This document shows, piece by piece, positions 7,265-16,620 of a DNA stretch of 45,627 bases (the first letter of the stretch is position 1; each line of letters opens with the position of its first letter). The stretch lies in the NCBI RefSeq assembly GCF_900169265.1, contig NZ_FXYX01000025.1:1-45627 (forward strand), given 5' to 3'. The notes below the pieces were generated by a model. It made no database searches and was not told the DNA's origin. It saw nothing but the letters and a program-made list of their open reading frames with translations. This DNA is from Brevibacterium iodinum ATCC 49514. Lineage in GTDB: Bacteria > Actinomycetota > Actinomycetes > Actinomycetales > Brevibacteriaceae. The translations under genes were made by a program, and so were the position numbers.

Positions 7265-9814
7265 TCAGGCGATGATCGGCTCCGGGCGGGTGCTGGCCAC
7301 GACCTTGAGTGCGCCGTCTTCGACAGTGGCACGCACGGTGCCACCCTCATCGACCGCCTCGGTGACGAGGAGATCGGCGATGCGGTCGTCGAGCTCGCGC
7401 TGGATCGTGCGACGCAGCGGACGGGCGCCGAACTCGGGTTCGTATCCTTCATCGGCCAGCCAGTCGAGAGCCTCTGCGGAGACATCGAGGGCGATGCCCT
7501 GGGCCTCGAGGCGCTGCTTCGACGCGGCCAGCTCCTGATCGACGATGGACCGCAGCTGCTCGCGATCGAGCCGCGAGAACATCACGGTGTCATCGATGCG
7601 GTTGATGAACTCCGGCCGCATGAACTCCTTGAGACGCCCCATGACCTTGGCCTTGAGATCCTTCTCCGCATCTCCCGCGGCCCCGGAGGCGAAGCCCAGC
7701 GGAGTGCCGGACATGAACTCGGAACCGAGGTTCGAGGTCATGATGACCACGGTGTTGCGGAAGTCGACCGTGCGGCCCTGGCCGTCGGTGAGCCGTCCGT
7801 CGTCGAGGACCTGCAGCAGCAGGTTGAACGCATCCGGGTGGGCCTTCTCGACCTCGTCGAGGAGGATGACCGAATACGGGCGACGCCGGACCTTCTCAGT
7901 CAGCTGCCCCGCCTCGTCGTAGCCGACGTAGCCGGGAGGAGCACCAACGAGGCGGGACACCGTGTGGCGTTCGCCGAACTCGCTCATATCGAAGCGGATC
8001 ATGGCCGACTCGTCGTCGAACAGGGTCTGCGCCAGAGCCTTCGCCAGCTCAGTCTTGCCGACACCGGTGGGGCCGAGGAAGAGGAAGCTGCCGATGGGCC
8101 GATTGGGATCGGCCATACCGGTCTGGCTGCGGCGGATCGCGCGCGACACGGCGGTCACGGCTTCGTCCTGTCCGACCACCCGGTCGTGGAGGACCTCCTC
8201 CATATTCGCCAGTCGTGCCTTCTGGCTCTGCGTCATCCGTGCTGCCGGGATTCCGGTGGCCCGAGAGACCACATGCGCGATCTCCTGTTCACCGATGATC
8301 GCCTCGGCTGCAGCGGTCTTCGCGGCCTCCGCGTCCGGATTCTCGGCGGATTCGATCCGGGCGGTCACCTCGTTGATCTCATCGCGGACACGGCCGGCAC
8401 GCTCGTAGTCCTCCACCTCGATAGCGGACTTCTTCTCCGCTTCGAGTTCGGAGAGATTGAGCTTGAGCGCGTCGATATCGACCGCGGGTCCGCGCCTGAG
8501 CGACATCCGGGCGCCGGCCTGGTCGATGAGGTCGATGGCCTTGTCCGGCAGGAAGCGGTCGGTGATGTAGCGGTTCGACAGCTCCACGGCCGCACGGACC
8601 GCCTCAGCAGTGTAGGTGACCTCGTGGAAATCCGCGTAGCGATCCTTCAGCCCGTCGATGATCGTCACCGCATCTTCGACGCTCGGCTCACCCACGGTCA
8701 CCGGCTGGAAGCGACGCTCGAGAGCCGAATCCTTCTCGATGGTGCGGTACTCCTTGAGCGTGGTCGCGCCGATCATGTGCAGATCGCCGCGGGCCAGGCG
8801 CGGTTTGAGGATGTTGCCGGCGTCCATCGAGTTCGCTTCGCCGTTGCCGCCGGCACCGACGAGGGTGTGGAGTTCGTCGACGAAGACGATCATGTCTCCG
8901 TCGTCGGCGATCTCGCTCAGAGCTCCGGTCAGGCGCTCTTCGAAGTCACCGCGGTAACGGGTGCCGGCGAGCATTCCAGGCATATCGAGAGCGACGATGC
9001 GCTTGCCCTGCAGCTGCTTGGGAACTTCCCCCGAATGGATGGCCTGGGCGAGTCCCTCGGCGACCGCAGTCTTGCCGACACCGGCCTCACCGAGGAGAAC
9101 CGGGTTATTCTTCGTCCTGCGGGCGAGGATCTCGATCGTCTGCTCGATCTCCTCCGAGCGGCCGATGACGGGATCGAGCTTGCCTTCGGCTGCGAGTTCG
9201 GTGAGGTCCGTGCCGAACTTCTCCAGCACGGATTCCTGGCCGCCCTCACCTTCGGCCTCCTGGCCGGGGTGCAAGCCTGCGGCTTCGGCTGCCTCGGCAC
9301 CGGCCTGCAGTGCTGCCTGGGTGACGCCTGCCTGGGCGAGGATCCGACCGGCGGGCATCTCCTGGTTGAGCACGAAGGCGAAGAACATGTGTTCGGGATC
9401 GATGTACGTCGACCCGAAGGCTCGCGCCACCTGGTAGGCGTCGAGCAGGGCACGCTGGGCGGAACCGGTCAGTGTGGGCGTGGAATCCGCCTCGGTGTCG
9501 GTGCTGGCCGGGAGGCGCTCTTCGATCGCATGGGCGATGGCCTCGGGGTCGGCGCCGGCCTGGCGCACGGCGGAGATTCCGGGTTCGGAATCGACCATGG
9601 TGCGCAGGATGTGGAGCGCGTCGACCTCGGACTGACCGTGTCGCCCTGCGAACTCCGCTGCCGCTTCGATGACCTCGTGGCTGCGCTTGCTCAGCAGTCG
9701 GTTGATGTCGACGGAACGGCCTCGGCGGGCTCCGGTCTGTCCCTGGAGGAAACGAGCGAGGAACTCGTCGAACGAGTCTCCGCCTGAGCCTGCGGGTCCG
9801 AAGAATGTGGCCAA
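7265..9814 (-). CDS. ClpC-type ATP-dependent protease ATPase subunit
   Basis: This 849-residue AAA+ unfoldase has two Clp N repeats, then AAA1 with Walker A GEAGVGKTA (about 241) and AAA2 with Walker A GPTGVGKTE (about 579). The region between them is short and UVR-like (EVEDYERAGRVRDEINEV, about 460), as in ClpC and unlike the long ClpB middle domain. A GTPLGF loop at about 700 matches the (I/L)GF motif that docks ClpP, so it should feed a protease rather than disaggregate. A glycine-rich N-terminal extension of about 30 residues precedes the Clp N domain. The start is TTG behind GAGGAGG. A HAIR operator overlaps the promoter, so heat-shock control by HspR is likely. Confidence 0.9.
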   Translation of the reverse strand: MATFFGPAGSGGDSFDEFLARFLQGQTGARRGRSVDINRLLSKRSHEVIEAAAEFAGRHGQSEVDALHILRTMVDSEPGISAVRQAGADPEAIAHAIEERLPASTDTEADSTPTLTGSAQRALLDAYQVARAFGSTYIDPEHMFFAFVLNQEMPAGRILAQAGVTQAALQAGAEAAEAAGLHPGQEAEGEGGQESVLEKFGTDLTELAAEGKLDPVIGRSEEIEQTIEILARRTKNNPVLLGEAGVGKTAVAEGLAQAIHSGEVPKQLQGKRIVALDMPGMLAGTRYRGDFEERLTGALSEIADDGDMIVFVDELHTLVGAGGNGEANSMDAGNILKPRLARGDLHMIGATTLKEYRTIEKDSALERRFQPVTVGEPSVEDAVTIIDGLKDRYADFHEVTYTAEAVRAAVELSNRYITDRFLPDKAIDLIDQAGARMSLRRGPAVDIDALKLNLSELEAEKKSAIEVEDYERAGRVRDEINEVTARIESAENPDAEAAKTAAAEAIIGEQEIAHVVSRATGIPAARMTQSQKARLANMEEVLHDRVVGQDEAVTAVSRAIRRSQTGMADPNRPIGSFLFLGPTGVGKTELAKALAQTLFDDESAMIRFDMSEFGERHTVSRLVGAPPGYVGYDEAGQLTEKVRRRPYSVILLDEVEKAHPDAFNLLLQVLDDGRLTDGQGRTVDFRNTVVIMTSNLGSEFMSGTPLGFASGAAGDAEKDLKAKVMGRLKEFMRPEFINRIDDTVMFSRLDREQLRSIVDQELAASKQRLEAQGIALDVSAEALDWLADEGYEPEFGARPLRRTIQRELDDRIADLLVTEAVDEGGTVRATVEDGALKVVASTRPEPIIA

Positions 9815-9834
9815 AGCTGACCTCCTCTTTCAAA

Positions 9835-9855
9835 GTTGAGCGTATACGACTCAAT
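9835..9855 (-). promoter_or_regulatory. HAIR operator (HspR-type heat-shock site)
   Basis: GTTGAGC and ACTCAAT are separated by 7 bases, matching the HspR inverted repeat CTTGAGT-N7-ACTCAAG at 11 of 14 arm positions. It lies about 20 bases upstream of the TTG start of the Clp ATPase gene, where a bound repressor would block transcription. HspR commonly controls dnaK and clpB in actinobacteria. Confidence 0.75.
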
Positions 9856-9929
9856 CAACAGGTGCATGCGGACTTATATTCCCACCTGTCGCCCGCCCGA
9901 CGACGGAGTATGACTAACATCACGCTCGA

Positions 9930-9971
9930 GAAATGCATCGCATGCATTTCTTCATTTGGTGCAAATTTGCA
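9930..9971. promoter_or_regulatory. Paired palindromes upstream of the tetR gene, probable autoregulatory operators
   Basis: Two palindromes lie side by side: GAAATGCA-TCGCA-TGCATTTC (9930-9950) and TGCAAATTTGCA (9960-9971). A further GGTGCATA half-site follows at 9976. All share a TGCA core, as expected of sites for a dimeric regulator. They lie 20-60 bases before the tetR start and would let its product control the tetR-MFS operon. Confidence 0.55.
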
Positions 9972-9990
9972 AGAGGTGCATACTTTTCTG

Positions 9991-10641
9991 GTGAACTCCG
10001 AACCGACCGAAACCCTGCGCGAACGTCAGACCCGTGAGCGCCGCGCGTCCATCCACGCCGCGGCCGTCGATCTCGTCTTCGATCATGGCCTCGACGAGGT
10101 GACCGTGGCTCGGATCGCGGAAGCTGCGGAGGTCTCGACGCGCACGTTCTTCAACTATTTCCCCACTAAGGAGATGGCGATCGTCGGACTGACGGCCTCG
10201 GACGACATCGCAGCCGCACTGCAGCGATTCATCGAGGACTTCGAGCCCCGGCGCGAGCGTCTGGCGGAGGATCTCTCCTTCACCATCCGCGCCGCGTTCG
10301 AATTCCTGCTGCCGCGGTCGGCGAACAAGCAGAAGCTGCGCGCAATCCAGGCTCGGCATCCGCACCTCGGCATGCTCAGCATGGAGACGAAGCGGCACTA
10401 CTCCGAGCAGATCATCACCGGCATCCGCCGGCGGATCGAACGTCGCGGAATCACCTTTGCCGATGACGACACCGCCGCAAGGGCCGCGCGGATGCTCGCG
10501 CAGCTATGCAGCATCCCGCTCGAGCATGCTTTCGCCTCCGCGCGTTTCGACACCGAACACGAATTGGACGACGAACGGGTGGACCAGGCGTTCACCTCCT
10601 CGATCGAACTGTTCCTGACCCTCTTAGAAAGGCTGAAATGA
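9991..10641 (+). CDS. TetR-family transcriptional regulator
   Basis: The 216-residue repressor has an N-terminal helix-turn-helix (about residues 15-60: IHAAAVDLVFDHGLDEVTVA, then VSTRTFFNYFPTKE). The FFNYFPTKE recognition helix is characteristic of the family. The C-terminal ligand-binding half is helical and unremarkable. The start is taken as GTG 9991, since a longer frame would add untypical sequence over the palindromic operators. Its stop overlaps the ATG of the downstream MFS pump by four bases. It most likely represses the pump and itself and is released by a transported drug or metabolite; the ligand is unknown. Confidence 0.88.
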   Translation: MNSEPTETLRERQTRERRASIHAAAVDLVFDHGLDEVTVARIAEAAEVSTRTFFNYFPTKEMAIVGLTASDDIAAALQRFIEDFEPRRERLAEDLSFTIRAAFEFLLPRSANKQKLRAIQARHPHLGMLSMETKRHYSEQIITGIRRRIERRGITFADDDTAARAARMLAQLCSIPLEHAFASARFDTEHELDDERVDQAFTSSIELFLTLLERLK

Positions 10642-12386
10642 CCACTACCGCCCCCCAGCCCGCTGCCGAGAGGCAGCACAGCGCCGAGGAGGAGCCGGAG
10701 ATCGAGACCTCGTCGGTCCTCCTGCTGTTCACCGGCCTGATGCTGGCAATGTTCATGTTCTCGCTCAACCAGACCATGTTGGCCACGGCCCTGCCGACCA
10801 TCGTCGGCGACCTCAACGGCGTCGACCAGATGCTGTGGGTCTCGACGGCGTTCATGTTGGCGTCGACGATCATGATGCCGATCTACGGCAAGTTGGGCGA
10901 TTCGTTCAACCGGAAGAAGATCTTCATCTTCGCCATCTGCATGTTCATCCTCGGTTCGATCGTCGGCTTCCTGGCCCACAACATGGCCGTCCTCATCACC
11001 GCACGCGTCGTTCAGGGCCTCGGCGGCGGCGGTCTCATCATCCTCTCGCAGGCTCTCATCGCCGCGGTTGTGCCGGCGCGCAAACGCGGCCCGTATATGG
11101 GCATCATGGGGGCGAACTTCGCGGTCACCTCGGTGGCGGGACCGCTGATCGGAGGCTGGATCACCGAGGGTCCGGGCTGGCGCTGGACATTCGCTCTCAA
11201 TCTTCCGTTCGGCGTTCTCGCGCTCATCGCCGCCATCCTCTTCCTCAAGGTCCCCAAGTCGGATCGGTCGGTCAAACGCCATGTCGATGTCGCGGGCATG
11301 ATCCTCATCGCCGAATTCACCTCGGCACTCATCCTCACGACTTCGTGGGGCGGGCATCAGTACGACTGGGACGATCCGATCATCATCGGACTCATCGCCA
11401 TCGCCGTCATCAGCGCCGTCGTCTTCGTCTTCGTCGAACAGGCTGTGCCCGAACCCGTCATCCCGATGTTCGTATTCAAGGACACGAACTTCGTCCTCTG
11501 CACGATCGCCGGTATGTGCATCGCCATCGGCATGTTCGGCGTCCTTTCGTACATGCCCACGTTCCTGCAGATGGCCCACGGGATCGAAGCGACGAAGGCC
11601 GGGCTCCTCATGGTGCCCATGATGGCCGTGATGCTGCCGAGCTCGGTCATCATCGGCTTCGTCGTCTCGAAGACGGGACGGTACAAGTGGTACCCGGTGC
11701 TCGGCAGCGCGATCGTCGGCGTCGCCCTCTTCCTCATGGGGACCTTCGTCACGGCCGATCAGAACGTTCTCGTCGTCATCGGCTGCCTATGTGTGCTGGG
11801 CCTCGGCCTGGGACTGTCGATGCAGATGCTCGTGCTCATCGTCCAGAACTCGTTCCCGGTGGCGATGGTCGGCACGGCGACGGCGTCGAACAACTTCTTC
11901 CGGCAGATCGGCGGCACGCTGGGTATGTCACTGATCGGTTCGCTCTTCACCTCGCGGCTGGCATCCAACCTCGAGGACGGCATCAAGTCCCTGGGACCCC
12001 AGGTCGCCCAGGCGATGAAGGGCACGGGGTCGAACTCACTGACCCCCGAGGTGGTCAAGTCGCTGCCCGATCCGATCCACTCGATCATCGTCAATGCGTA
12101 CAGCGATGCGCTGGTGCCGATCTTCCTGTGGGTCTGCCCGCTGGGAATCATCGCGGCAGTCATCCTCATGTTCGTTCGTGAGAAGGCTCTCGCCACGAAG
12201 ATCGATGCGGGCGCCCCGACGGACCATCAGCGTGAGGTCGTCGCGACCGACAGCATCGCTGTCGTCGAACAGCCTGTTTCGCTGACTCCCTCGGGCACGA
12301 GCTCCGTCAGCGATGAGATCGCGTACGAGAAGGCCAAGCAGGGTGCCGGAGAATACTCTCTGCGGCCCCGCTCGCCCAAGCACTGA
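10638..12386 (+). CDS. DHA2-family (EmrB/QacA-type) MFS drug exporter
   Basis: This 582-residue membrane protein has about 14 hydrophobic helices. Family motifs are present: TALPTIVGDLNG after TM1, then YGKLGDSFNRKKIF (motif A, about residues 85-98) and VQGLGGGGLIIL (motif C-like). It should be a proton-driven multidrug or metabolite exporter. A hydrophilic N-terminus of about 30 residues and a C-terminal tail of about 70 residues flank the core. Translation is coupled to tetR through an ATGA overlap, and a strong hairpin follows the gene. The substrate cannot be predicted. Confidence 0.92.
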   Translation: MTTTAPQPAAERQHSAEEEPEIETSSVLLLFTGLMLAMFMFSLNQTMLATALPTIVGDLNGVDQMLWVSTAFMLASTIMMPIYGKLGDSFNRKKIFIFAICMFILGSIVGFLAHNMAVLITARVVQGLGGGGLIILSQALIAAVVPARKRGPYMGIMGANFAVTSVAGPLIGGWITEGPGWRWTFALNLPFGVLALIAAILFLKVPKSDRSVKRHVDVAGMILIAEFTSALILTTSWGGHQYDWDDPIIIGLIAIAVISAVVFVFVEQAVPEPVIPMFVFKDTNFVLCTIAGMCIAIGMFGVLSYMPTFLQMAHGIEATKAGLLMVPMMAVMLPSSVIIGFVVSKTGRYKWYPVLGSAIVGVALFLMGTFVTADQNVLVVIGCLCVLGLGLGLSMQMLVLIVQNSFPVAMVGTATASNNFFRQIGGTLGMSLIGSLFTSRLASNLEDGIKSLGPQVAQAMKGTGSNSLTPEVVKSLPDPIHSIIVNAYSDALVPIFLWVCPLGIIAAVILMFVREKALATKIDAGAPTDHQREVVATDSIAVVEQPVSLTPSGTSSVSDEIAYEKAKQGAGEYSLRPRSPKH

Positions 12387-12410
12387 TACGCACGTCTACG
12401 CAATGACAGC

Positions 12411-12435
12411 GCAGGCCCCGCAATTGCGGGGCCTG
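12411..12435 (+). terminator. Intrinsic terminator after the tetR-MFS operon
   Basis: The inverted repeat GCAGGCCCCGC / GCGGGGCCTGC has only AAT between the arms, so a few inner pairs must open to form the loop. It is followed by a short pyrimidine run (TCTCTAT). It lies between the convergent MFS and DUF3152 genes and may serve both. Confidence 0.8.
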
Positions 12436-12476
12436 CTCTCTATCGCGGCCGGAGTCTGTCCGCGACTGCCGCGGAA

Positions 12477-13262
12477 CTAGCCTTTCGAGGGCCATCCGTT
12501 CGGCTCACATCCCTGCAGGCCCTTCGTCTGCTGCTGCATGAGCGGTGCGATCTTACCTGGTCCGGGGCAGGATTCGTGGCCGTGGCCGAGAGCGTGACCG
12601 ACCTCGTGGTTGATGAGGTACTGCCGGTACTGGACGATGTCGTCGAACTCTTCGGTGGCGGAGACCCAGCGTTTCGCGTTGAGGATGACGTTGGGTCCGT
12701 TGCGGCACGACAGCTTGCCCAGGGTCCGCAGCGGCAGGCACATCTCGTCGACGGTATCGGGGCTGGCGATGGAGATCATCGTGTCCTGGCCTTCATCGAC
12801 GAGCTCGATGGAGACGTCGTCCAGGCCCTGCCAACCGCGTTCGTCCTGCAGGGTCTTGATGATGAAGTCGCCGGCCTCATCGACGTCGATGGGCAGGTTG
12901 TCCTCGACGCGCAGGGCCACCTTGAACGTTTTGCCCTCGTCGCGGTTGGGACCGGTCACCTCTTTCGGCCGGTCCCATTTCCCACTGCCATGATCGTCGA
13001 TATCGTCTTCGCTGACTCCGGCCGCTCCTGCATCCTCGACGTTCGCGGTCTCGGTGGGCGTGGGCGACTCACTCGGCTTGGCCTCGGCTGAGTCGCTCGG
13101 GTCCGACGAGGCGGCCTGCGTTTCGGCCGCCTTCGGAGTCGGCCGCGTCTCTTCGTCTGCGGCGGGCGCGCAGGCGCTCAGTCCGACGACCAGCGAGACA
13201 GCGACAAGCGAGGTCAGGGTGCGGAGGCGTGGACGGGAGGCGAGACGGGTTTGACTGAGCAC
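12477..13262 (-). CDS. DUF3152 lipoprotein, putative zinc metalloprotease
   Basis: The 261-residue exported lipoprotein has a signal peptide with a GLSAC lipobox (Cys31). A Pro/Ser/Thr/Glu-rich linker of about 70 residues precedes the DUF3152 domain. Near residues 217-227 is [11 protein letters not shown], an extended metzincin-like HExxHxxxxxH zinc site, then [19 protein letters not shown] and a C-terminal GCEPNGWP. Four cysteines in the domain could pair outside the cell. Start GTG 13262 is chosen because the longer frame would run through the neighbouring gene. No proteolytic activity is established for the family, so protease function is inferred from the motif. Confidence 0.85.
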   Translation of the reverse strand: MLSQTRLASRPRLRTLTSLVAVSLVVGLSACAPAADEETRPTPKAAETQAASSDPSDSAEAKPSESPTPTETANVEDAGAAGVSEDDIDDHGSGKWDRPKEVTGPNRDEGKTFKVALRVEDNLPIDVDEAGDFIIKTLQDERGWQGLDDVSIELVDEGQDTMISIASPDTVDEMCLPLRTLGKLSCRNGPNVILNAKRWVSATEEFDDIVQYRQYLINHEVGHALGHGHESCPGPGKIAPLMQQQTKGLQGCEPNGWPSKG

Positions 13263-13365
13263 GCCTGTGAGTCTATCTCCTGCCGATTCATCGAGAAACG
13301 GGTTGTGTGTCGAGAAACGTGCGCACACACCCGTGTCTCGACACTCAGCCTGTTTTTCGGCGAAG

Positions 13366-14034
13366 TCAGAACTCGAGCACGCCGCCGGGTCCGCGCAGCC
13401 TGGCCCGCAGACGGCAGTCCGACCCCGCGACCACTGCGGTGTCACCGGCCCCGAGCACCTCGAGCACCTGCTGCGCCGCCTCGGGCTCGGGCGATTCCAC
13501 GCGGAAGTCGAGCAGTTCGAGGGCGGGCAGGGCCGCCTCGGCGGGATGGACGGATTCGCCCCAGTCGATGAGGAACGGCTGCGCACCACCATGCGGCAAT
13601 GGAGATCGGGTGGTCAGTCGCCATTCGAGGCGGTCGCCCTCGGCGGTGTCCCGAGCCATGTCCTGGACCTCGCCGAAGTCGATGCCCGCGGTGTTCGCGG
13701 CCGCGATCTTCGCGAGGAACGCCGGCGGATGGATGGCCCAGGTCTGCAGGGTCGGCTCGGCGGCCAGATGAGCGTCGAGCGGCAGGGTGCCGTCGGCGGG
13801 CGGCTCCTGCTGCGGGTCGGGGCCGAGGATCTCGAGGTAGGTGTGGGCTCCCTCCGGCCAACCATTCGGGGTGAGCCCGAGCAGATAGTTCGCGGTCCCT
13901 CGCCCCGGGTGCGAACCGCCGGGAACCGCGCGCAGCCCGGTGGCCTCTTCCACGGCGGCGACCCCGGCGTCGAGGTCGGGCACCGTGATGATGAGGTGGT
14001 CGAGCTGCGCGGGAATGGTGTTCAGAGAGTCCAT
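13366..14034 (-). CDS. VOC-superfamily (glyoxalase-like) protein, copy B
   Basis: The 222-residue protein begins [20 protein letters not shown], the first beta strand and metal-ligand histidine typical of vicinal-oxygen-chelate folds. It then shows [32 protein letters not shown] and PFLIDWGES. The layout fits the glyoxalase-like domain found in uncharacterised actinobacterial proteins. It is the second of two tandem paralogues; its start overlaps the end of the upstream copy by 13 bases, implying coupled translation. Substrate and metal are unknown. Confidence 0.8.
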   Translation of the reverse strand: MDSLNTIPAQLDHLIITVPDLDAGVAAVEEATGLRAVPGGSHPGRGTANYLLGLTPNGWPEGAHTYLEILGPDPQQEPPADGTLPLDAHLAAEPTLQTWAIHPPAFLAKIAAANTAGIDFGEVQDMARDTAEGDRLEWRLTTRSPLPHGGAQPFLIDWGESVHPAEAALPALELLDFRVESPEPEAAQQVLEVLGAGDTAVVAGSDCRLRARLRGPGGVLEF

Positions 14035-14723
14035 GATCCACCCGGACCTTTCAGATGAGCGTGTAGGCCCTCAGTCTCCCCTTCTTCGACATCGAGGGCA
14101 ATGATGTCGAGTCCGATGCCGAAGAGGTCAAGGACCGAACCTACCGCATCCGGGTCCTCGCTCGTGCCCCACAGGCTCTCGAGTCGGACCGACGGCATCT
14201 CCTGCATCGCGGGATGCTCGGTGTCCTTCCAATCGATGAGGAACGGCTGGATTCCCGACCACGGCAGCGGGGTGCGCCTGGTCAGGCGCCAGTCGAGGAC
14301 GGTTCCGTCCGGTCTGCGGCGGGTCATGCCATGGACCTCGCCGAGGCGGACGCGCGGTTCCCGTGGCTGCGCAGCGGCCGTGACGAAGCCGTCGAAATCG
14401 TCCGGACGGATCGCCCACCTCTGCACGGTCGGTGCGGTGACCCCGGCCAACCGCGTGGCCGCCAGCACCGGGTCCTGCTCGGGGTCGGGACCGAGGATCT
14501 CGAGGTACGTCAGCGGTTTCGGGCCGCTCTGACGTGTGAGTCCCAGCGAATCGGAGAGTTCATCGCTGAGCTCGAGTCCGAGCAGCGCATTGGCCGTGCC
14601 CAAGCCCGGATGGGCTCCACCATCGACGGGCCTCACCCCCAGGCGACCCTCACATTGCTCAACATATTCCTGCAGATCTGGGACGGCGATGACGAGATGA
14701 TCGAATTCCGCACTGTTCAACAT
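14022..14723 (-). CDS. VOC-superfamily (glyoxalase-like) protein, copy A
   Basis: The 233-residue protein is a clear paralogue of the following gene. Shared landmarks in the same order are [50 protein letters not shown], the WRLTRRTPLP segment, PFLIDWKDTEHP and a closing LKGPGG. The repeated HPGxGTAN and EILGPDP segments hold likely metal or substrate residues. It is the first gene of a two-gene minus-strand operon divergent from the ABC/monooxygenase operon, with about 190 bp between. A role with that operon's substrate is possible but rests only on proximity. Confidence 0.8.
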   Translation of the reverse strand: MLNSAEFDHLVIAVPDLQEYVEQCEGRLGVRPVDGGAHPGLGTANALLGLELSDELSDSLGLTRQSGPKPLTYLEILGPDPEQDPVLAATRLAGVTAPTVQRWAIRPDDFDGFVTAAAQPREPRVRLGEVHGMTRRRPDGTVLDWRLTRRTPLPWSGIQPFLIDWKDTEHPAMQEMPSVRLESLWGTSEDPDAVGSVLDLFGIGLDIIALDVEEGETEGLHAHLKGPGGSWTL

Positions 14724-14913
14724 GTCTCAATATTAAGCCCCGGATTGACGGCGATTGCACGGATGCGCTTAACTCAATGCATGCACATCCACTTCGGGCT
14801 CCATGCCGGACACCGCCTCTGTCTGCCGTCAGCGGCACCTGCGATGTCCGCATATTGTTGAACTATCACTTAGCTCTCTCTGTTCCATCCCACTTGCCCG
14901 AAGGACCTCTTCC
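14724..14913. promoter_or_regulatory. Shared divergent promoter region
   Basis: The 190 bases between the VOC pair (minus) and the ABC/monooxygenase operon (plus) must contain both promoters. I see an AATGCATGCAC stretch near 14777 and an AT-richer segment (CATATTGTTGAACTATC) near 14850. No clear operator palindrome stands out, and no regulator gene is adjacent. Confidence 0.4.
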
Positions 14914-16620
14914 ATGCCGGACCGTCTCTCCGCCTCCGCGAGTCTGACCGACCGCCGCCTCGACCGCCGCTCGATACTGAGCCTCGGTCTCGGTTTCGGC
15001 ACTCTGCTCACCCTCACCGCCTGCACTCCCCACGACTCCGGTTCCTTGGCCGAGGGCGAACCCGTCCGCGGCGGAGTGCTCACCTACTTCGAACCCCAGA
15101 CCTGGACCCTGCTCTACCCGCCGTCGGTCGGCTTCTACCCGAACGGCGGAATCATGAACAACATCTCGGCACGCCTGCTGTGGCAGGATCCCGAGACCCT
15201 CGAGCTCCATCCGTGGCTGGCCACCGACCTGCCGGAGACCGACGCCGAGGCCACGACCTACACCTTCACCATCCGCAAGGGCGTGACCTACTCGGACGGT
15301 TCACCGCTGACACCGGAGAATGTGGCGAAGAACTTCGACCTCTTCGGCCGCGGCGACGAATCACGCACACTGCCGGTGTCCGAACAGATCTCGAACTACG
15401 AACGCAGCGAAGTCCTCGACGGGAATCGGGTCCGGTTCCACTTCTCGGCACCCTCCCCCGGTTTCGCCCAGGCGACCTCGACGATGAACGCAGGGCTGCT
15501 CGCCGATTCCACTCTCGACCTCGACGCCGAAGGCTTCGGCCCTGGCGGAGCCACGCAGATCCACACCTGCGGGCCCTTCCACATCACTGCCGAGACCATC
15601 GGCACAAAGCTCTCCGTCCGTGCCCGCGAAGACTACGACTGGGCGCCCCCGCACCTGAAGCATCAGGGCCGGGCCCACCTCGACGGCATCGACTACCTGA
15701 CGAACAACGAATACTCCGTGCGCATCGGGGCCGTGCTCTCCGGACAGGCAGACGGCGTTCGCGACGTCCAGGCCCCCGATGAGTCCCGCGTGACCGAACA
15801 GGGCCTACGCCTCTATGCGAAGGCGACGAACGGAATCAACAACAGCATCAACTTCCGGTTCCGCCACCACCTGCTTGCCGATATCGACGTCCGGCGAGCG
15901 CTCATCGCCGCCATCGACCGGCAGGAGATCGTCGACAAGCTCTTCACCCCGAACTACCCGCTGGCCACCGGCCTGCTGGCCAAGGGCGCCATGGGCTACA
16001 CCGACCAGTCCGGATCATGGGACTTCGACCCGGACAAGGCGAACCGCCTCCTCGACCAGGCCGGCTGGAGCGAGCGCAACGGGCAGGGCTACCGCGTCAA
16101 GGACGGAACTCCGCTGGCGCTGACGGTGAATATCGCACTGCCGCAGCCGCGGTCGAACGAGGTCCAGACCCTCATCCAGCAGCAGCTGCGCCGCGTGGGG
16201 GTGCGCCTGTCGATCAACCCCGGGGACCAGTCGAAGCAGACGCTCGACGCTCTCGAACTCGACACCGTGCAGATCTACCACTCGATGGTCGCCCGCGCCG
16301 ACTTCGACAATCTGCGCTCGAACTACTCCTCGGTCAATCGCGACGTCTTCCTCAACGGAGTCGACCGCGCGGACGCCGACGACGATTCGGTCGACCCGAA
16401 GATCGACGAACTCCTCGAAACGCTGGCGTCCGAACCCAACGAGAAGAAGCGCCAGAAGGCCGCCGAGGCGGTCCAGAACTACCTCGTCGACCAGGCCTAT
16501 GTGCTGCCGTTCTTCGAAGAACCGCAGGTCTTCGCCTTCCGCCGCCGCGTCCACGGCTTCACCACCGAACCCGTGGGACGCCCCGACTTCTACAGCACCT
16601 GGCTGGCAGGAGAGAAATGA
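14914..16620 (+). CDS. ABC transporter substrate-binding protein, peptide/opine class (TIGR04028-like)
   Basis: The 568-residue exported lipoprotein is the first gene of a six-gene operon. Its signal peptide carries an early RRSILSLG tract and ends in a TLTAC lipobox (about Cys40). The SBP_bac_5 fold is recognisable from PETLELHPWLATDLPET, TYTFTIRKGVTYSDGSPLTPENV, the central hinge, and the C-terminal PFFEEPQVFAF region. AAGGA lies 10 bases before ATG 14914. From the gene neighbourhood I place it in the TIGR04028 (KPN_01854) group, which travels with luciferase-like and peroxidase-like partners. The ligand is unknown. Its stop overlaps the permease start (ATGA). Confidence 0.88.
   Translation: MPDRLSASASLTDRRLDRRSILSLGLGFGTLLTLTACTPHDSGSLAEGEPVRGGVLTYFEPQTWTLLYPPSVGFYPNGGIMNNISARLLWQDPETLELHPWLATDLPETDAEATTYTFTIRKGVTYSDGSPLTPENVAKNFDLFGRGDESRTLPVSEQISNYERSEVLDGNRVRFHFSAPSPGFAQATSTMNAGLLADSTLDLDAEGFGPGGATQIHTCGPFHITAETIGTKLSVRAREDYDWAPPHLKHQGRAHLDGIDYLTNNEYSVRIGAVLSGQADGVRDVQAPDESRVTEQGLRLYAKATNGINNSINFRFRHHLLADIDVRRALIAAIDRQEIVDKLFTPNYPLATGLLAKGAMGYTDQSGSWDFDPDKANRLLDQAGWSERNGQGYRVKDGTPLALTVNIALPQPRSNEVQTLIQQQLRRVGVRLSINPGDQSKQTLDALELDTVQIYHSMVARADFDNLRSNYSSVNRDVFLNGVDRADADDDSVDPKIDELLETLASEPNEKKRQKAAEAVQNYLVDQAYVLPFFEEPQVFAFRRRVHGFTTEPVGRPDFYSTWLAGEK

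Noticed and set aside
7838..9787. 649-codon plus-strand frame opposite the Clp ATPase
   Set aside because: It is the antisense shadow of a high-GC gene with clear AAA+ motifs; its own sequence is His/Gly/Arg-rich with no family signature.
13263..13592. Longer N-terminus for the DUF3152 protein
   Set aside because: It would run through the end of the neighbouring VOC gene and put about 110 unrelated residues ahead of a clear signal peptide and lipobox.
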